Positions 1 through 8,507 of a DNA stretch of 64,000 nt are shown here, in pieces. A program made the position numbers and the translations under genes. Numbering within the stretch: the first letter of the stretch is position 1; each line of letters opens with the position of its first letter. This stretch comes from Ochrobactrum quorumnocens (lineage in GTDB: Bacteria > Pseudomonadota > Alphaproteobacteria > Rhizobiales > Rhizobiaceae), in NCBI RefSeq assembly GCF_002278035.1, contig NZ_CP022605.1, positions 744,001-808,000 of the forward strand. Direction: 5' to 3'. The notes under the pieces were generated by a model, which did no database searches, was not told the origin of the DNA, and saw only the letters and a program-made list of their open reading frames with translations.

Positions 1-153
1 GCGCCGTTAATTGCGACCGCTCTTCTTGCCTACTATGATGGGAAACCAACCGGGATTATCATTTATGTTTTCATTCTGGGCATAGTCAGCACTGGCTGCA
101 CTTTGCTCGCGCGGGAAACTTATAAGGATAAATGGGAAGGATCGGACGAATAA
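1..153 (+). CDS. C-terminal end of an MFS transporter (partial)
   Basis: An open frame runs from the first base to a TAA at 151-153 and encodes about 50 residues. It reads as a last transmembrane helix (hydrophobic IIIYVFILGIVSTGCTLL) followed by a short polar tail with an R-E-T-Y-K stretch, the usual ending of MFS members of the metabolite:H+ symporter type, where the last helix is followed by an ETY/ETR motif. The start lies outside the window, so the substrate cannot be guessed. A rho-independent terminator follows at once, so this gene is a separate unit from the GntR gene downstream. Confidence 0.55.
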   Translation, partial: APLIATALLAYYDGKPTGIIIYVFILGIVSTGCTLLARETYKDKWEGSDE

Positions 154-179
154 GAGCCGTTCTATCTTATGTATTATCC

Positions 180-214
180 AAAAGGGCCGCAGAAATGCGA
201 CCCTTTTTTTATTT
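180..214 (+). terminator. Rho-independent terminator after the MFS gene
   Basis: AAAGGGCCGC at 181-190 pairs with GCGACCCTTT (one G-T pair) across a six-base loop, followed by a T-rich run. It lies 27 bases after the MFS stop codon. Confidence 0.8.
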
Positions 215-300
215 TCAGAACGGGTATTAAACGGAAATGCTTGACGGCAAAAGCAAAGCGCAGGATTGTAATTTTTAATTGTAACCAGAAATGTATTTAT

Positions 301-1122
301 ATGGAAAAATTGAAATCAAGGACGCGTGGGCGTCCGCGTTATGATGAACTGGACGGCAACGCGGATGATGTTTTCAAGCAAATAGCTAGCGAAGCACTTG
401 ATCGTAACGAGACGGCGCCTTTGTGGGTTCAGCTTAAAAATCGAATTCAGGATGCCATTGCGTCAAAAAGTTTGCGACCCAATTCCCGTATGCCATCAGA
501 AACGGCATTATGCGAAATCTTTGATGTATCTAAGCCCGTTGTACGCGCGGCCCTGGCGGCGCTGTCTGTGGAAGGCCATGTGGTGAAGATGCCGCGCAAG
601 GGCATGTTTATTTCGCAACCGCGTCAGGATGTCGATTTCATGACGTCCAATCTCAGCGTCTTTGGTGACCTTACAGCCAAGGGGCACTTGGTCACCACCA
701 AGACATTTGAATTCTACCGCGCCAAGGCCAACGAGAATGAGCAATCTGTCTTTGGCATTCCGCCGGAGGGGGACGTCGTGCGCGTTACGCGCGTATATTA
801 TTGTGACGGGCGGCCGATTACGCATACCCGAATTTCATTGCCAGGCTATAAATTGCCGGGAATGGAAAAGCTCGACATCGACAATCGCTCGATCTTTCAG
901 ACCATCCGTGAGCAATATGGACTGACCGTTCAGCGCGCAGAGCGTTGGTTTACGGCGGAGTTGCCCGATGCCGATACGACTACACGTATGGGTATTCCTG
1001 AAAATACGCCGCTAATTGCTATTGAATCGATAGCTTATGATCATGATGGCGGGGCGCTGGAATATTATCGAGCTTTTTATAATTCGGCTGTAGCGCGTAT
1101 TCATCTCCGCATTGACTCCTAA
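301..1122 (+). CDS. GntR-family transcriptional regulator (HutC/UTRA type)
   Basis: 273 residues from the ATG at 301. The open frame extends upstream to 169 but that part crosses the terminator, so 301 is preferred. After a basic N-terminal extension of about 35 residues comes a winged-helix domain (about 38-105) with the GntR pattern P-L-W-V-Q-L...I-Q-D-A-I...L-R-P-N-S-R-M-P-S-E. Residues about 125-265 form a UTRA effector-binding domain ending in an A-I-E-S-I-A-Y and Y-Y-R-A-F-Y core. UTRA regulators usually bind a phosphorylated sugar or a related metabolite. It lies directly upstream of, and in the same direction as, the sugar catabolic cluster. Two inverted repeats sit between it and the cluster promoter, so it is probably the local repressor. 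The effector is unknown. Confidence 0.9.
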   Translation: MEKLKSRTRGRPRYDELDGNADDVFKQIASEALDRNETAPLWVQLKNRIQDAIASKSLRPNSRMPSETALCEIFDVSKPVVRAALAALSVEGHVVKMPRKGMFISQPRQDVDFMTSNLSVFGDLTAKGHLVTTKTFEFYRAKANENEQSVFGIPPEGDVVRVTRVYYCDGRPITHTRISLPGYKLPGMEKLDIDNRSIFQTIREQYGLTVQRAERWFTAELPDADTTTRMGIPENTPLIAIESIAYDHDGGALEYYRAFYNSAVARIHLRIDS

Positions 1123-1156
1123 TTTAATATACCGTTCGGTACAAAAAACAACATTT

Positions 1157-1170
1157 CTGGTAATAACCAG
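1157..1170. promoter_or_regulatory. Candidate GntR operator
   Basis: CTGGT-AATA-ACCAG is a perfect 5-bp inverted repeat with a 4-base centre, ending one base before the -35 box at 1172. HutC-type GntR proteins typically bind TGGT..ACCA palindromes, so this is the best candidate site. A second inverted repeat, TACCG-TT-CGGTA, lies at 1130-1141 just after the gntR stop codon. The assignment is by position and motif only. Confidence 0.55.
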
Positions 1171-1171
1171 A

Positions 1172-1200
1172 TTGACATGCGCTGAATAGCAACCTATCCT
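1172..1200 (+). promoter_or_regulatory. Sigma-70-type promoter of the sugar cluster
   Basis: TTGACA at 1172-1177 and TATCCT at 1195-1200 are separated by exactly 17 bases. The predicted leader of about 115 bases carries a 7-bp stem-loop (CGCGGGA at 1259-1265 with TCCCGCG at 1275-1281) before the Shine-Dalgarno sequence of the first SDR gene. What the leader hairpin does is unknown. Confidence 0.65.
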
Positions 1201-1323
1201 GCTACCTAGGACGCGAGGAGCGTTCCGAGGGAATTTACAAAGCATATTTTGATGGTCGCGCGGGATGGTGCCCCTCCCGCGAACCCTTGACTGTTGCCTT
1301 GTGGTAGAGTGCAGGAGGAGTGC

Positions 1324-2097
1324 ATGGATTACCGCAATCAGCTCGATTTTTCGGGCCATGTTGTCGTTGTAACCGGCGGTGCAAGTGGTATCGGTCTGGA
1401 AAGCGCAGTTGCATTTGCATCGTGCGGTGCGGATATCGCGCTGCTCGATCTCAATGAGGCGGCGTTGCTCAAAGCCGCTGAATCCTTTGCAGAACTGGGT
1501 GTCAAAGTTTCCACCCATGTGGTCAATGTCACGCAATCATCAGAGGTAGATGCTGCGGCCAGTGCGGTCCTCGCTGCGCACGGCAAGGTGACGGTCCTCG
1601 TCAATAGCGCCGGTATTGCGCGGCTTCATTCTGCGCTCGACGTATCGGATGAGGAATGGCGTCTTGTGATGGATGTGAATGTGAATGGCACTTTCTGGGT
1701 GTCACGCGCATTTGGACGCATCATGTTGGAACGGCGTGAAGGCAGCGTTGTCAACCTTGGTTCGATGTCAGGCCTTATTATAAACTGTCCGCAATTTGCG
1801 GCGTCCTATATGGCGAGCAAGGGTGCGGTGCATATGCTGACCAAGGCGCTTGCAGTTGAATGGGCCGATAGTGGCGTCCGGGTTAATGCGGTAGCACCGG
1901 GTTATGTCGGCACCGAAATGACGCTGAAAATGCGTGAGCGGCCCGAATTGTTCAATGTCTGGATGGACATGACGCCAATGCGGCGTTGTGGTGCGCCTTC
2001 TGAAATTGCTTCAGCAATCCTTTTTCTTGCATCCCCAGCCGCAGGTTACGTGACCGGGTCCATTCTGTCCGTCGATGGCGGCTATACAGCATTGTGA
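1324..2097 (+). CDS. SDR-family NAD(P)-dependent oxidoreductase
   Basis: 257 residues. The ATG at 1324 is preferred over an upstream in-frame start at 1294 because AGGAGG lies just before it. The classical SDR layout is present: T-G-G-A-S-G-I-G nucleotide-binding loop at about residues 17-24, a V-N-S-A-G variant of the NNAG motif near 96, the catalytic Y-M-A-S-K pair (Tyr about 162, Lys about 166), and P-G-Y-V-G-T after the active site. The length is typical. Such enzymes interconvert alcohols and ketones of sugars or polyols. As first gene of the cluster it probably oxidises the imported polyol or sugar to the substrate of the kinase. It overlaps the next gene by four bases (GTGA), which indicates translational coupling. 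Confidence 0.9.
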   Translation: MDYRNQLDFSGHVVVVTGGASGIGLESAVAFASCGADIALLDLNEAALLKAAESFAELGVKVSTHVVNVTQSSEVDAAASAVLAAHGKVTVLVNSAGIARLHSALDVSDEEWRLVMDVNVNGTFWVSRAFGRIMLERREGSVVNLGSMSGLIINCPQFAASYMASKGAVHMLTKALAVEWADSGVRVNAVAPGYVGTEMTLKMRERPELFNVWMDMTPMRRCGAPSEIASAILFLASPAAGYVTGSILSVDGGYTAL

Positions 2098-2771
2098 GGT
2101 TTTCCTTGGATAATCAATCGACCAGTTACAGCGCCGCTGAGCTGACTAAGCGTCAGTCCATTATCGATGCGTGTATCGAGATGAATCGCCTTGGCATTAA
2201 TCAGGGTACGTCCGGTAACATCAGTGTCCGTCATGAGGACTATATTCTAATCACCCCGACCAGTACGCCTTATGACCAGCTTACCGTCGATAGCATTGTT
2301 CGTCTGGAAATGGACGGCACCACCAAAGGAACATTGCAGGCATCGAGCGAATGGCAGTTCCACCGCGATATCATGGCCGCGAGAGCGGATGTGAATGCGA
2401 TAGTTCATGCGCATCCCATCTATTCCACTATCATTGCCATTATGGGTCTCCCCATTCCAGCGATCCATTACATGGTCGCCGTTGTCGGTGGCGAAGACAT
2501 TCGCTGCGCGCCCTATGCGATATTCGGTAGCCAGGAATTATCTGAAAATGCCGTCGAAGCATTGCAAGGCCGTACAGCCTGTCTGCTTGAACATCACGGT
2601 ATTATTGCAGTGGGCGGCACATTGTCGAAAGCACTTTGGCTTTCGGTCGAGGTGGAAACGCTCGCACGCCAGTATCACGGCGTTTTGCAGCTTGGTACCC
2701 CACGGTTACTGCCGAAAGAAGAGATTGCCCGGGTTCTCGAAAAAATGGGGAGCTACGGTCACAAAGACTAA
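2094..2771 (+). CDS. Class II aldolase/adducin-family protein (FucA/AraD-like)
   Basis: 225 residues from a GTG that overlaps the preceding stop. The N-terminal G-T-S-G-N-I-S (about 38-44) is the phosphate-binding loop of the family. H-A-H-P (His 105 and 107) and a later L-E-H-H-G (His about 167) supply the zinc ligands of fuculose-phosphate aldolase and ribulose-phosphate 4-epimerase. Members either split a ketose 1-phosphate into dihydroxyacetone phosphate and an aldehyde or epimerise a pentulose phosphate. The nearby PfkB kinase and aldehyde dehydrogenase favour aldol cleavage, but this is inference. An 86-base gap separates it from the binding-protein gene. Confidence 0.85.
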   Translation: MRFSLDNQSTSYSAAELTKRQSIIDACIEMNRLGINQGTSGNISVRHEDYILITPTSTPYDQLTVDSIVRLEMDGTTKGTLQASSEWQFHRDIMAARADVNAIVHAHPIYSTIIAIMGLPIPAIHYMVAVVGGEDIRCAPYAIFGSQELSENAVEALQGRTACLLEHHGIIAVGGTLSKALWLSVEVETLARQYHGVLQLGTPRLLPKEEIARVLEKMGSYGHKD

Positions 2772-2857
2772 CAACTATAACGACCACCTATAAGATGCCC
2801 TTTGTGGCATCAATTATTGATCAGCGAAATTAGGACAAACTCGGGAGGAGAACGTCC

Positions 2858-3886
2858 ATGTCACTGGGAATGAATAAAACACGTCGCAATTTTTTCAAAA
2901 CGACTGCCACAATGCTTGCAGTTACATTGGGCATCGCGGCTTTCGGTGTCAGCGCTCATGCAGAAGATGCTGTTCCCGGAAAGCTTTCCCTGTCGGGAAA
3001 ACGGATCGGTATTTCTGCTGTTGGTACCGATCATCATTGGGATTTGATGGCCTATCAGGGTATCATTGATGAAGTGAAGGCACTTGGTGGGGAGCCGATT
3101 GCACTTGACGCCAAGCGCAACGATCAGACCCATGTGGCGCAGCTTCAGACTTTGATTGGCCAGAAGCCGGACGCAATTATCGAAATGCTCGGTAATCTCG
3201 ACGTGCTAAACCCGTGGCTCAAGCGTATTCGGGATGCTGATATCCCACTGTTTACAGTCGATACAGCAACGCCACATTCCATTAACAATTCCACTTCGAA
3301 CAATTATGCTCTTGCAAGTGAAGTGGCACTCCAAATGGTTGCCGATATGGGTGGTAAGGGCAACGTCCTCGTTTTTAACGGCTTTTACGGCGTGCCTGTC
3401 TGTAAAATCCGATATGATCAGCTCAAATATGTTCTGCAAAGCTATCCGGATGTGAAGCTCATCGAGCCGGAACTGCGTGACGTGATCCCGAATACGGTTC
3501 AAAGCGCATATTCTAACGTCACGGACATGCTCACCAAGTATCCAAATGACGGTGATATCTCCGCAGTCTGGGCATGTTGGGATATTCCGCAGATCGGTGC
3601 CACTCAGGCGATTGAAGCGGCTGGCCGCAAGGGCATCAAGACCTACGCAATTGATGGCAGCCCAGAGGTTGTTGAAATGGTCGCAAATCCAGAGTCCGCC
3701 GCTGGTGCGGTCGGCGCGCAGCAGCCTTATGAAATCGGTCGCTCAGCAGCACGTAATGCAGCACGCTATCTCGCTGGCGAACATGTGGCGCCTTTCACTT
3801 TTGTGCCTGCTGTTCTCGTGACCAAGGAAAACGCTAAAGAAACGGCAGCGCCTTTCCTCGCCAAGAAGGCGGGTGCAGCTAACTAA
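2858..3886 (+). CDS. Sugar ABC transporter, periplasmic binding protein (RbsB-like)
   Basis: 342 residues from the ATG at 2858, preceded by GGGAGGAG. The signal sequence carries a twin-arginine motif (T-R-R-N-F-F-K) followed by a hydrophobic stretch and an A-H-A cleavage site, so export is probably by the Tat route. That is unusual for this family, which mostly uses Sec. The mature part has the two-lobed type I periplasmic-binding fold (I-G-I-S-A-V-G-T-D-H-H-W at the first strand, A-I-D-G-S near the hinge). An internal ATG at 2870 would keep the arginines. It is the specificity component of the importer encoded by the next three genes. Confidence 0.9.
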   Translation: MSLGMNKTRRNFFKTTATMLAVTLGIAAFGVSAHAEDAVPGKLSLSGKRIGISAVGTDHHWDLMAYQGIIDEVKALGGEPIALDAKRNDQTHVAQLQTLIGQKPDAIIEMLGNLDVLNPWLKRIRDADIPLFTVDTATPHSINNSTSNNYALASEVALQMVADMGGKGNVLVFNGFYGVPVCKIRYDQLKYVLQSYPDVKLIEPELRDVIPNTVQSAYSNVTDMLTKYPNDGDISAVWACWDIPQIGATQAIEAAGRKGIKTYAIDGSPEVVEMVANPESAAGAVGAQQPYEIGRSAARNAARYLAGEHVAPFTFVPAVLVTKENAKETAAPFLAKKAGAAN

Positions 3887-3896
3887 GCCCACTCCT

Positions 3897-3927
3897 ATGC
3901 GGTGCCGCAGATCACGCGGTGCCGCAT
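3897..3927 (+). other. Intercistronic stem-loop between binding protein and ATPase genes
   Basis: Two 11-base direct copies of GCGGTGCCGCA (3899-3909 and 3916-3926) pair with each other into a 12-bp stem (3897-3908 with 3916-3927, two G-U pairs inside) with a 7-base loop. It sits 10 bases after the binding-protein stop. No T-run follows, so it is more likely an mRNA-stability or partial-attenuation element, as in other operons where the binding protein is made in excess. Confidence 0.6.
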
Positions 3928-3960
3928 CAACTAGCTGCTTGAAGATCAAGGGAGGACGCC

Positions 3961-5484
3961 GTGGTGTTTCAAGAAAACCTCGCCATCGATATGAGAGGTA
4001 TCACCAAGAGTTTCGGTGTGGTGAAGGCGCTTGTCGATGCTAATCTTCAGGTGACGCGCGGCTCTATACATGGCCTTGTTGGTCAGAACGGAGCGGGCAA
4101 GTCGACCATCATCAAGGTCTTGGCAGGCATTATAAAGCCGGATGCAGGATCAATCCGCATCAATGGGCAGGAAGTTTCGAAACTGACGCCAGCAAGTGTT
4201 GAGTGTCTGGGCGTGCACTTCATTCATCAGGACCGGCTTCTTGTTCCTACTGCGACGATCGCCGAGGCGATTTTTCTCAACCATGAGCCGAAGATCGGGC
4301 CTTTCATCAATCATCGTGAAATGACGCGCCGCGCTTCGGAACTGCTGCGCCAGTATTTTGATCTTGATCTGTCGCCGAATACGCTCGTGCAGGATCTCAC
4401 GACGGCTCAACAGAAGATTGTCCAGATTACGCGCGCACTTGCCCAGAAGGCATCGGTTCTTGTGCTTGATGAGCCAACAGCAGCACTCGTTAAGAAAGAG
4501 GTCGATAGTCTTTTCATCGTGCTGCGCCGTCTTAAAGAGGACGGTATCGCTGTTATCTTTATCTCGCATTACATGAAGGAAATCGAGGATCTTTGCGATG
4601 CTGTCACCGTGATGCGCAACGGCACTAATGTCGGTGTGGTCGATCCTCGGATGACCGCGATCGATGACATTGTCGCTATGATGATCAATCGCGATGTGGG
4701 TGAGATGTTTCCAAAGCGCAGCAATGCAATTGGTACGCCAGTTCTCAGTGTCTCCCGTCTTGGCATGGCACCGCATTTCAGTGACATTTCGTTTGATGTC
4801 AAAGCGGGGGAGGTCGTGGGACTGACCGGCTTGCTTGGTTCTGGCGTGAAAGAACTGATCCAAAGCCTTTTTGGGCTTGATCGCCCTACGAGCGGTTCGG
4901 TTGTAATTGACGGAAAAGCAGCGCGCTTCCCTTCACCTGTATCAGCTGTGTCGCGGGAGGTTGCGCTTGTGCCGGAAGACCGGCGCGCTCATGGTGTTGC
5001 CATTGGTCTTTCGGTTCGCGAAAATATCTCGCTCGCTAGCCTGTCGCGCTATAGCAAGGGAGGGTTTGTTTCCCAGACGTTGGAAAACGCTTCCATTGAT
5101 GAATTCATCAAAGAACTTTCGATCAAGACACCGCATCGGGACGCGCTGGTCAAGACACTGTCGGGCGGAAACCAGCAAAAGGTTGCGCTGGCCAAATGGC
5201 TGAGCTGCCAGTCCAGAGTTTACATATTAGACGAGCCGACTGTTGCAGTTGATGTAGGTGCGAAGGTTGAAATCTACACATTGTTGAACCGGCTCGCTAC
5301 CGAAGGGGCGGCAATCCTGTTCATGTCGTCCGACCTTCTGGAGCTTGCAGGCTTTTGTGATCGGGTTCTGGTCGTTTATCGCGGCGAACTCACCAATGAA
5401 TATACCGCCGACGAGTTGGACAGCGATGTTCTGCTGTCCGCCGCTTCCGGCGCGAGAGTAACTGCGAGGAGTGCACCAGCATGA
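3961..5484 (+). CDS. Sugar ABC transporter, duplicated ATP-binding protein (RbsA/MglA-like)
   Basis: 507 residues from a GTG at 3961 (GGGAGG upstream; a second GTG follows directly). Two ABC domains in tandem. The first has Walker A G-Q-N-G-A-G-K-S near residue 41, a signature reading L-T-T-A-Q-Q-K instead of LSGGQ, and Walker B V-L-V-L-D-E-P-T. The second has a degenerate P-loop (G-L-L-G-S-G-V-K), a perfect L-S-G-G-N-Q-Q-K signature and Walker B V-Y-I-L-D-E-P-T. This asymmetry is normal for the CUT2 sugar importers, and the length is typical. It energises import through the two permeases that follow, overlapping the first by four bases. Confidence 0.92.
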   Translation: MVFQENLAIDMRGITKSFGVVKALVDANLQVTRGSIHGLVGQNGAGKSTIIKVLAGIIKPDAGSIRINGQEVSKLTPASVECLGVHFIHQDRLLVPTATIAEAIFLNHEPKIGPFINHREMTRRASELLRQYFDLDLSPNTLVQDLTTAQQKIVQITRALAQKASVLVLDEPTAALVKKEVDSLFIVLRRLKEDGIAVIFISHYMKEIEDLCDAVTVMRNGTNVGVVDPRMTAIDDIVAMMINRDVGEMFPKRSNAIGTPVLSVSRLGMAPHFSDISFDVKAGEVVGLTGLLGSGVKELIQSLFGLDRPTSGSVVIDGKAARFPSPVSAVSREVALVPEDRRAHGVAIGLSVRENISLASLSRYSKGGFVSQTLENASIDEFIKELSIKTPHRDALVKTLSGGNQQKVALAKWLSCQSRVYILDEPTVAVDVGAKVEIYTLLNRLATEGAAILFMSSDLLELAGFCDRVLVVYRGELTNEYTADELDSDVLLSAASGARVTARSAPA

Positions 5485-6512
5485 CGATGATCGCAGCAAA
5501 TGGAGACATATCGATGAGCGGAAAGGAAAGCCCGACCGCAGTAGGAGCTACGCGAAGAAAGACGCTGGGTGCCTTGCTTGTGCGTATGGGTGCTATCGGC
5601 ATCTTCGTGCTGATTTTGCTTTATTTCGCGTTTATGGCGCCAGGATTTCTGAATTTCTACAATATTCTCAATGTGATCGAGCAATCGGCGGTTCTGGGTG
5701 TGTTGGCGTTTGGCATGTCGGTTGTGGTGATCGGCGGAGGAAGTGATGTCCAGACGGGCGGTATTGATCTCTCGCTTGCGGCCAATACCGGTTTATGTGC
5801 TGCGGTTTTTGCCGTCTCGACGGCTGCCGGATTTCCAGTGCCGGTAACGCTTGCGATGGCCATTGGCACTGGTGTGTTGGTGGGTATGCTGAATGCCGTA
5901 GCCGTTGTCTGGTTTAATATCTTGCCACTTCTAGCAACGCTTGCGGTGATGAACATCGTTGCCGGTACTGAACTGATCCTGACACAAAACACTGTCGTAT
6001 CGATGGCATCTGATTTCACCATGAATATCGCTGTTGGGTCCTTCCTTGGCGTTTCAGTGCTGGCCTGGTGCCTTATTGGCTTCACGCTTGCAATGGCGAT
6101 CCTGCTTCATTTCACCGGCATGGGGCTAAGGCTCTATGCGGTCGGTGGGCATCCGGAGGCGGCGCGTGCTGCGGGTCTGAATGTGGGCGCCTATGTGGGC
6201 GGCACCTATCTCTTTGCCGGTTTTTGTGCCGGGCTGGGCAGCATCCTGCTGGTGTCGCGCCTGAGTGCGAGCACACCGGGAACGGGGGAACTGCTGCTTT
6301 CGGTGATCGCAGCAGCCTTGCTTGGAACGGTGTTTTCACGCCGCTTCGTACCGACTGCGGGCGGCACCATTCTGAGCACGCTGTTCATTGGCTTTCTTGC
6401 CAATGGGTTCCAGCTTCTCAATGTGTCCAGCTATTGGGTTACTGGGGTACAAGGCACCCTGATCCTGCTGGTTGTCGCAGCCACCTCCTTTGCCAAACCT
6501 TCGGAGCGCTGA
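5481..6512 (+). CDS. Sugar ABC transporter permease 1 (RbsC-like)
   Basis: 343 residues starting in the ATGA overlap with the ATPase gene. After a polar N-terminus of about 35 residues there are eight to ten hydrophobic helices. G-G-I-D-L-S-L-A (about residue 92) is the conserved loop of the BPD_transp_2 family, and G-T-G-E-L-L-L-S-V-I-A-A-A-L-L-G-T is close to the conserved cytoplasmic coupling region. It forms the membrane channel with the next permease. CUT2 importers often have one permease as a homodimer; here two different ones are encoded. Confidence 0.9.
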   Translation: MTMIAANGDISMSGKESPTAVGATRRKTLGALLVRMGAIGIFVLILLYFAFMAPGFLNFYNILNVIEQSAVLGVLAFGMSVVVIGGGSDVQTGGIDLSLAANTGLCAAVFAVSTAAGFPVPVTLAMAIGTGVLVGMLNAVAVVWFNILPLLATLAVMNIVAGTELILTQNTVVSMASDFTMNIAVGSFLGVSVLAWCLIGFTLAMAILLHFTGMGLRLYAVGGHPEAARAAGLNVGAYVGGTYLFAGFCAGLGSILLVSRLSASTPGTGELLLSVIAAALLGTVFSRRFVPTAGGTILSTLFIGFLANGFQLLNVSSYWVTGVQGTLILLVVAATSFAKPSER

Positions 6513-6514
6513 TC

Positions 6515-7501
6515 ATGAACACGCTAGCTCACTCGAGAGCCGCTACGCTCTTTTCGATCGATAATATTTCCCGCTATGCTATCGTGCTTGCCTTTGTCGG
6601 TCTTCTGGTAACCTTCTCGCTTGCCAGCCCGACATTTTTTACGGGGCCTAATCTCTATAATGTGCTGTTGAACAATATTGTGCTGCTCGCAATAGTTGCT
6701 CTTGGCATGACGATTGTTATTACAGCCGGAGGCATCGACCTGTCAGTTGGTGTTTCGGTGGATATGGCCAGTCTGGTCTTCATAACGTTGCTTGCAACAG
6801 GGTATGGTGCTGCCTTTGGTATCTTTGCCGGACTATGTGCGGCCGCTTTGGTGGGGCTACTAAACGCCATTCTCATTACCCGGCTAAAGATCAGCCCGTT
6901 TCTTGCAACACTCGGCGTTTTGTTTATCGGCCAGAGTGTGCAGCAAATAGCAACAGGCGGCGGTCAGCCGATCTATCTGGTGACAGGGGATTTTGCTGCC
7001 GTGTTCAACGCCATTGTGCGTACGCATGTGCTTGGCATGCCAATGCCGATGATCGTTCTCGCCGTTTGCCTTGGTACGGTTTATGCAGCATTGCGCCATT
7101 CCGTCTTTGGTCGCTATGTGCGTGCCTTTGGTGCACAGCCGGGCGTGGCCTGGTATTCGGGTATCCGGGTGCCGTTCAATATGTCGATGGTCTATATCGC
7201 CTGCGCCATTTTATGCGGCATTGCCGGTATTCTGCTTTCCTCGACAGTTCGCTCTTATGTGCCGTTATCTGGCAATGCTTTCCTGCTCGATGCCATTGGT
7301 GCCACGTTTATCGGTACAACAATCAGCGCGGAGCGCCGTCCATCGGTTATCGGCACGCTGCTTGGCGTGGCGCTGCTTGCCATCGTCAAGAACGGGCTGC
7401 TGTTGGTCGGCTGGAACTTCTACTGGCAACAGGTCGGTGTCGGCCTACTTGTCTTCCTCATTCTTGCTCTCAGCTTCGGCCTGCGCGGCCGCATACACTG
7501 A
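6515..7501 (+). CDS. Sugar ABC transporter permease 2 (RbsC-like)
   Basis: 328 residues from the ATG at 6515, two bases after the stop of permease 1. The open frame extends back to 6068 inside permease 1 but that part is a shadow. It has the same family fold: about eight to ten transmembrane segments, G-G-I-D-L-S-V-G near residue 70 and a D-A-I-G-A-T-F-I-G coupling loop near 262. It is clearly a paralogue of permease 1, so the channel is probably a heterodimer. Confidence 0.9.
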   Translation: MNTLAHSRAATLFSIDNISRYAIVLAFVGLLVTFSLASPTFFTGPNLYNVLLNNIVLLAIVALGMTIVITAGGIDLSVGVSVDMASLVFITLLATGYGAAFGIFAGLCAAALVGLLNAILITRLKISPFLATLGVLFIGQSVQQIATGGGQPIYLVTGDFAAVFNAIVRTHVLGMPMPMIVLAVCLGTVYAALRHSVFGRYVRAFGAQPGVAWYSGIRVPFNMSMVYIACAILCGIAGILLSSTVRSYVPLSGNAFLLDAIGATFIGTTISAERRPSVIGTLLGVALLAIVKNGLLLVGWNFYWQQVGVGLLVFLILALSFGLRGRIH

Positions 7502-7521
7502 CATTTCGGAGAATTTTACGC

Positions 7522-8481
7522 ATGGCACGTTTTGATGTGAGTTCGATCGGCTTTTACGTTCTTGATATTCTTGGCCGGCCTGTAACGCGCATACCTGATG
7601 GCGGGCGCGCTGATTATATTGAAGAAATCCGCATGACTGTCGCGGGTACGGCGGGTGCGACTGCGGTTGACTGCACCATTCTCGGTCTTTCCACGCAGGC
7701 CGTCACTACAGTCGGCGACGATGAGATGGGCGATTTTCTTCATGCCAAAATGGTCAAGTTTGGCGTTGATTGCGGGCTGGTCAAGCGCAGCAATGCAACA
7801 CAGACTTCGGCGACAATTCTGCCTGTCAGACCCAATGGTGAGCGCCCGGCTTTGCATGTGCCGGGTACGGCTGCGATCTTTACGGTGGCAGAGGAAGATC
7901 TTGATGCAGCGCTTGATGCCACGGTGGTGCATGTCGGCGGCACAGGCTTGCTAAAGGCGTTTGATGGTGAACCAACCGTGCGGCTTCTAAAAAAAGCCAA
8001 GGAACTTGGCCGTATAACCACGTTTGATCTCATTCAAGCCAATCCTGAAACCTTTGCACTGGTCGAACCATGTCTGCCTTATATCGACTATTTCGTGCCA
8101 AGCATTGAAGAAGCTGGCGAAATGGCCGGTGCGCATGACCCGCGAGAGGTCGCACGTTTTTACAAGGCGCGCGGTGTGAAGAACGCAATCCTGACCATGG
8201 GCGCCGACGGCGTCTATGTATCGCCTGAAAAGGGCGAGGATTTCACCCTGCCTGCTTTCAATATCCTGGTCTCCGATACGACCGGCTGTGGAGACAGTTT
8301 CACCGCTGGCATCATTGTCGGCCTCATCAAGGGCTGGGACCTTCGCGAGGCTGCACGCTTTGCATCTGCGGTCGCGGCGCGGGTGGCCATGGGACTTGGT
8401 TCGGACGGCAAGCTGGTTTCGTTCGAAGATACGCTTGACGCCATGAACACGCTGCCCGTGCGCAGCAAAAACGCGGCCTGA
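7522..8481 (+). CDS. PfkB-family carbohydrate kinase
   Basis: 319 residues from the ATG at 7522, with GGAG upstream; the open frame extends upstream but overlaps permease 2. The N-terminal A-G-T-A-G-A-T-A region corresponds to PfkB signature 1 (substrate binding). D-T-T-G-C-G-D-S-F-T-A-G (about residues 251-262) is signature 2 with the anion hole and catalytic Asp, although alanine is commoner than cysteine in G-A-G-D. Expected role: ATP-dependent phosphorylation of a ketose or related sugar that the class II aldolase then cleaves. The exact substrate is not evident. Confidence 0.9.
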   Translation: MARFDVSSIGFYVLDILGRPVTRIPDGGRADYIEEIRMTVAGTAGATAVDCTILGLSTQAVTTVGDDEMGDFLHAKMVKFGVDCGLVKRSNATQTSATILPVRPNGERPALHVPGTAAIFTVAEEDLDAALDATVVHVGGTGLLKAFDGEPTVRLLKKAKELGRITTFDLIQANPETFALVEPCLPYIDYFVPSIEEAGEMAGAHDPREVARFYKARGVKNAILTMGADGVYVSPEKGEDFTLPAFNILVSDTTGCGDSFTAGIIVGLIKGWDLREAARFASAVAARVAMGLGSDGKLVSFEDTLDAMNTLPVRSKNAA

Positions 8482-8507
8482 TCCCTATTATTTTGGAGTA
8501 AAATATC

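Noticed and set aside
4150..4863. 237-codon minus-strand open frame
   Set aside because: Antisense to the sugar ABC ATPase, which has complete Walker and signature motifs.
6068..6514. N-terminal extension of the second sugar permease
   Set aside because: The extra 149 codons lie inside the first permease in another frame. The ATG at 6515 fits the family start.
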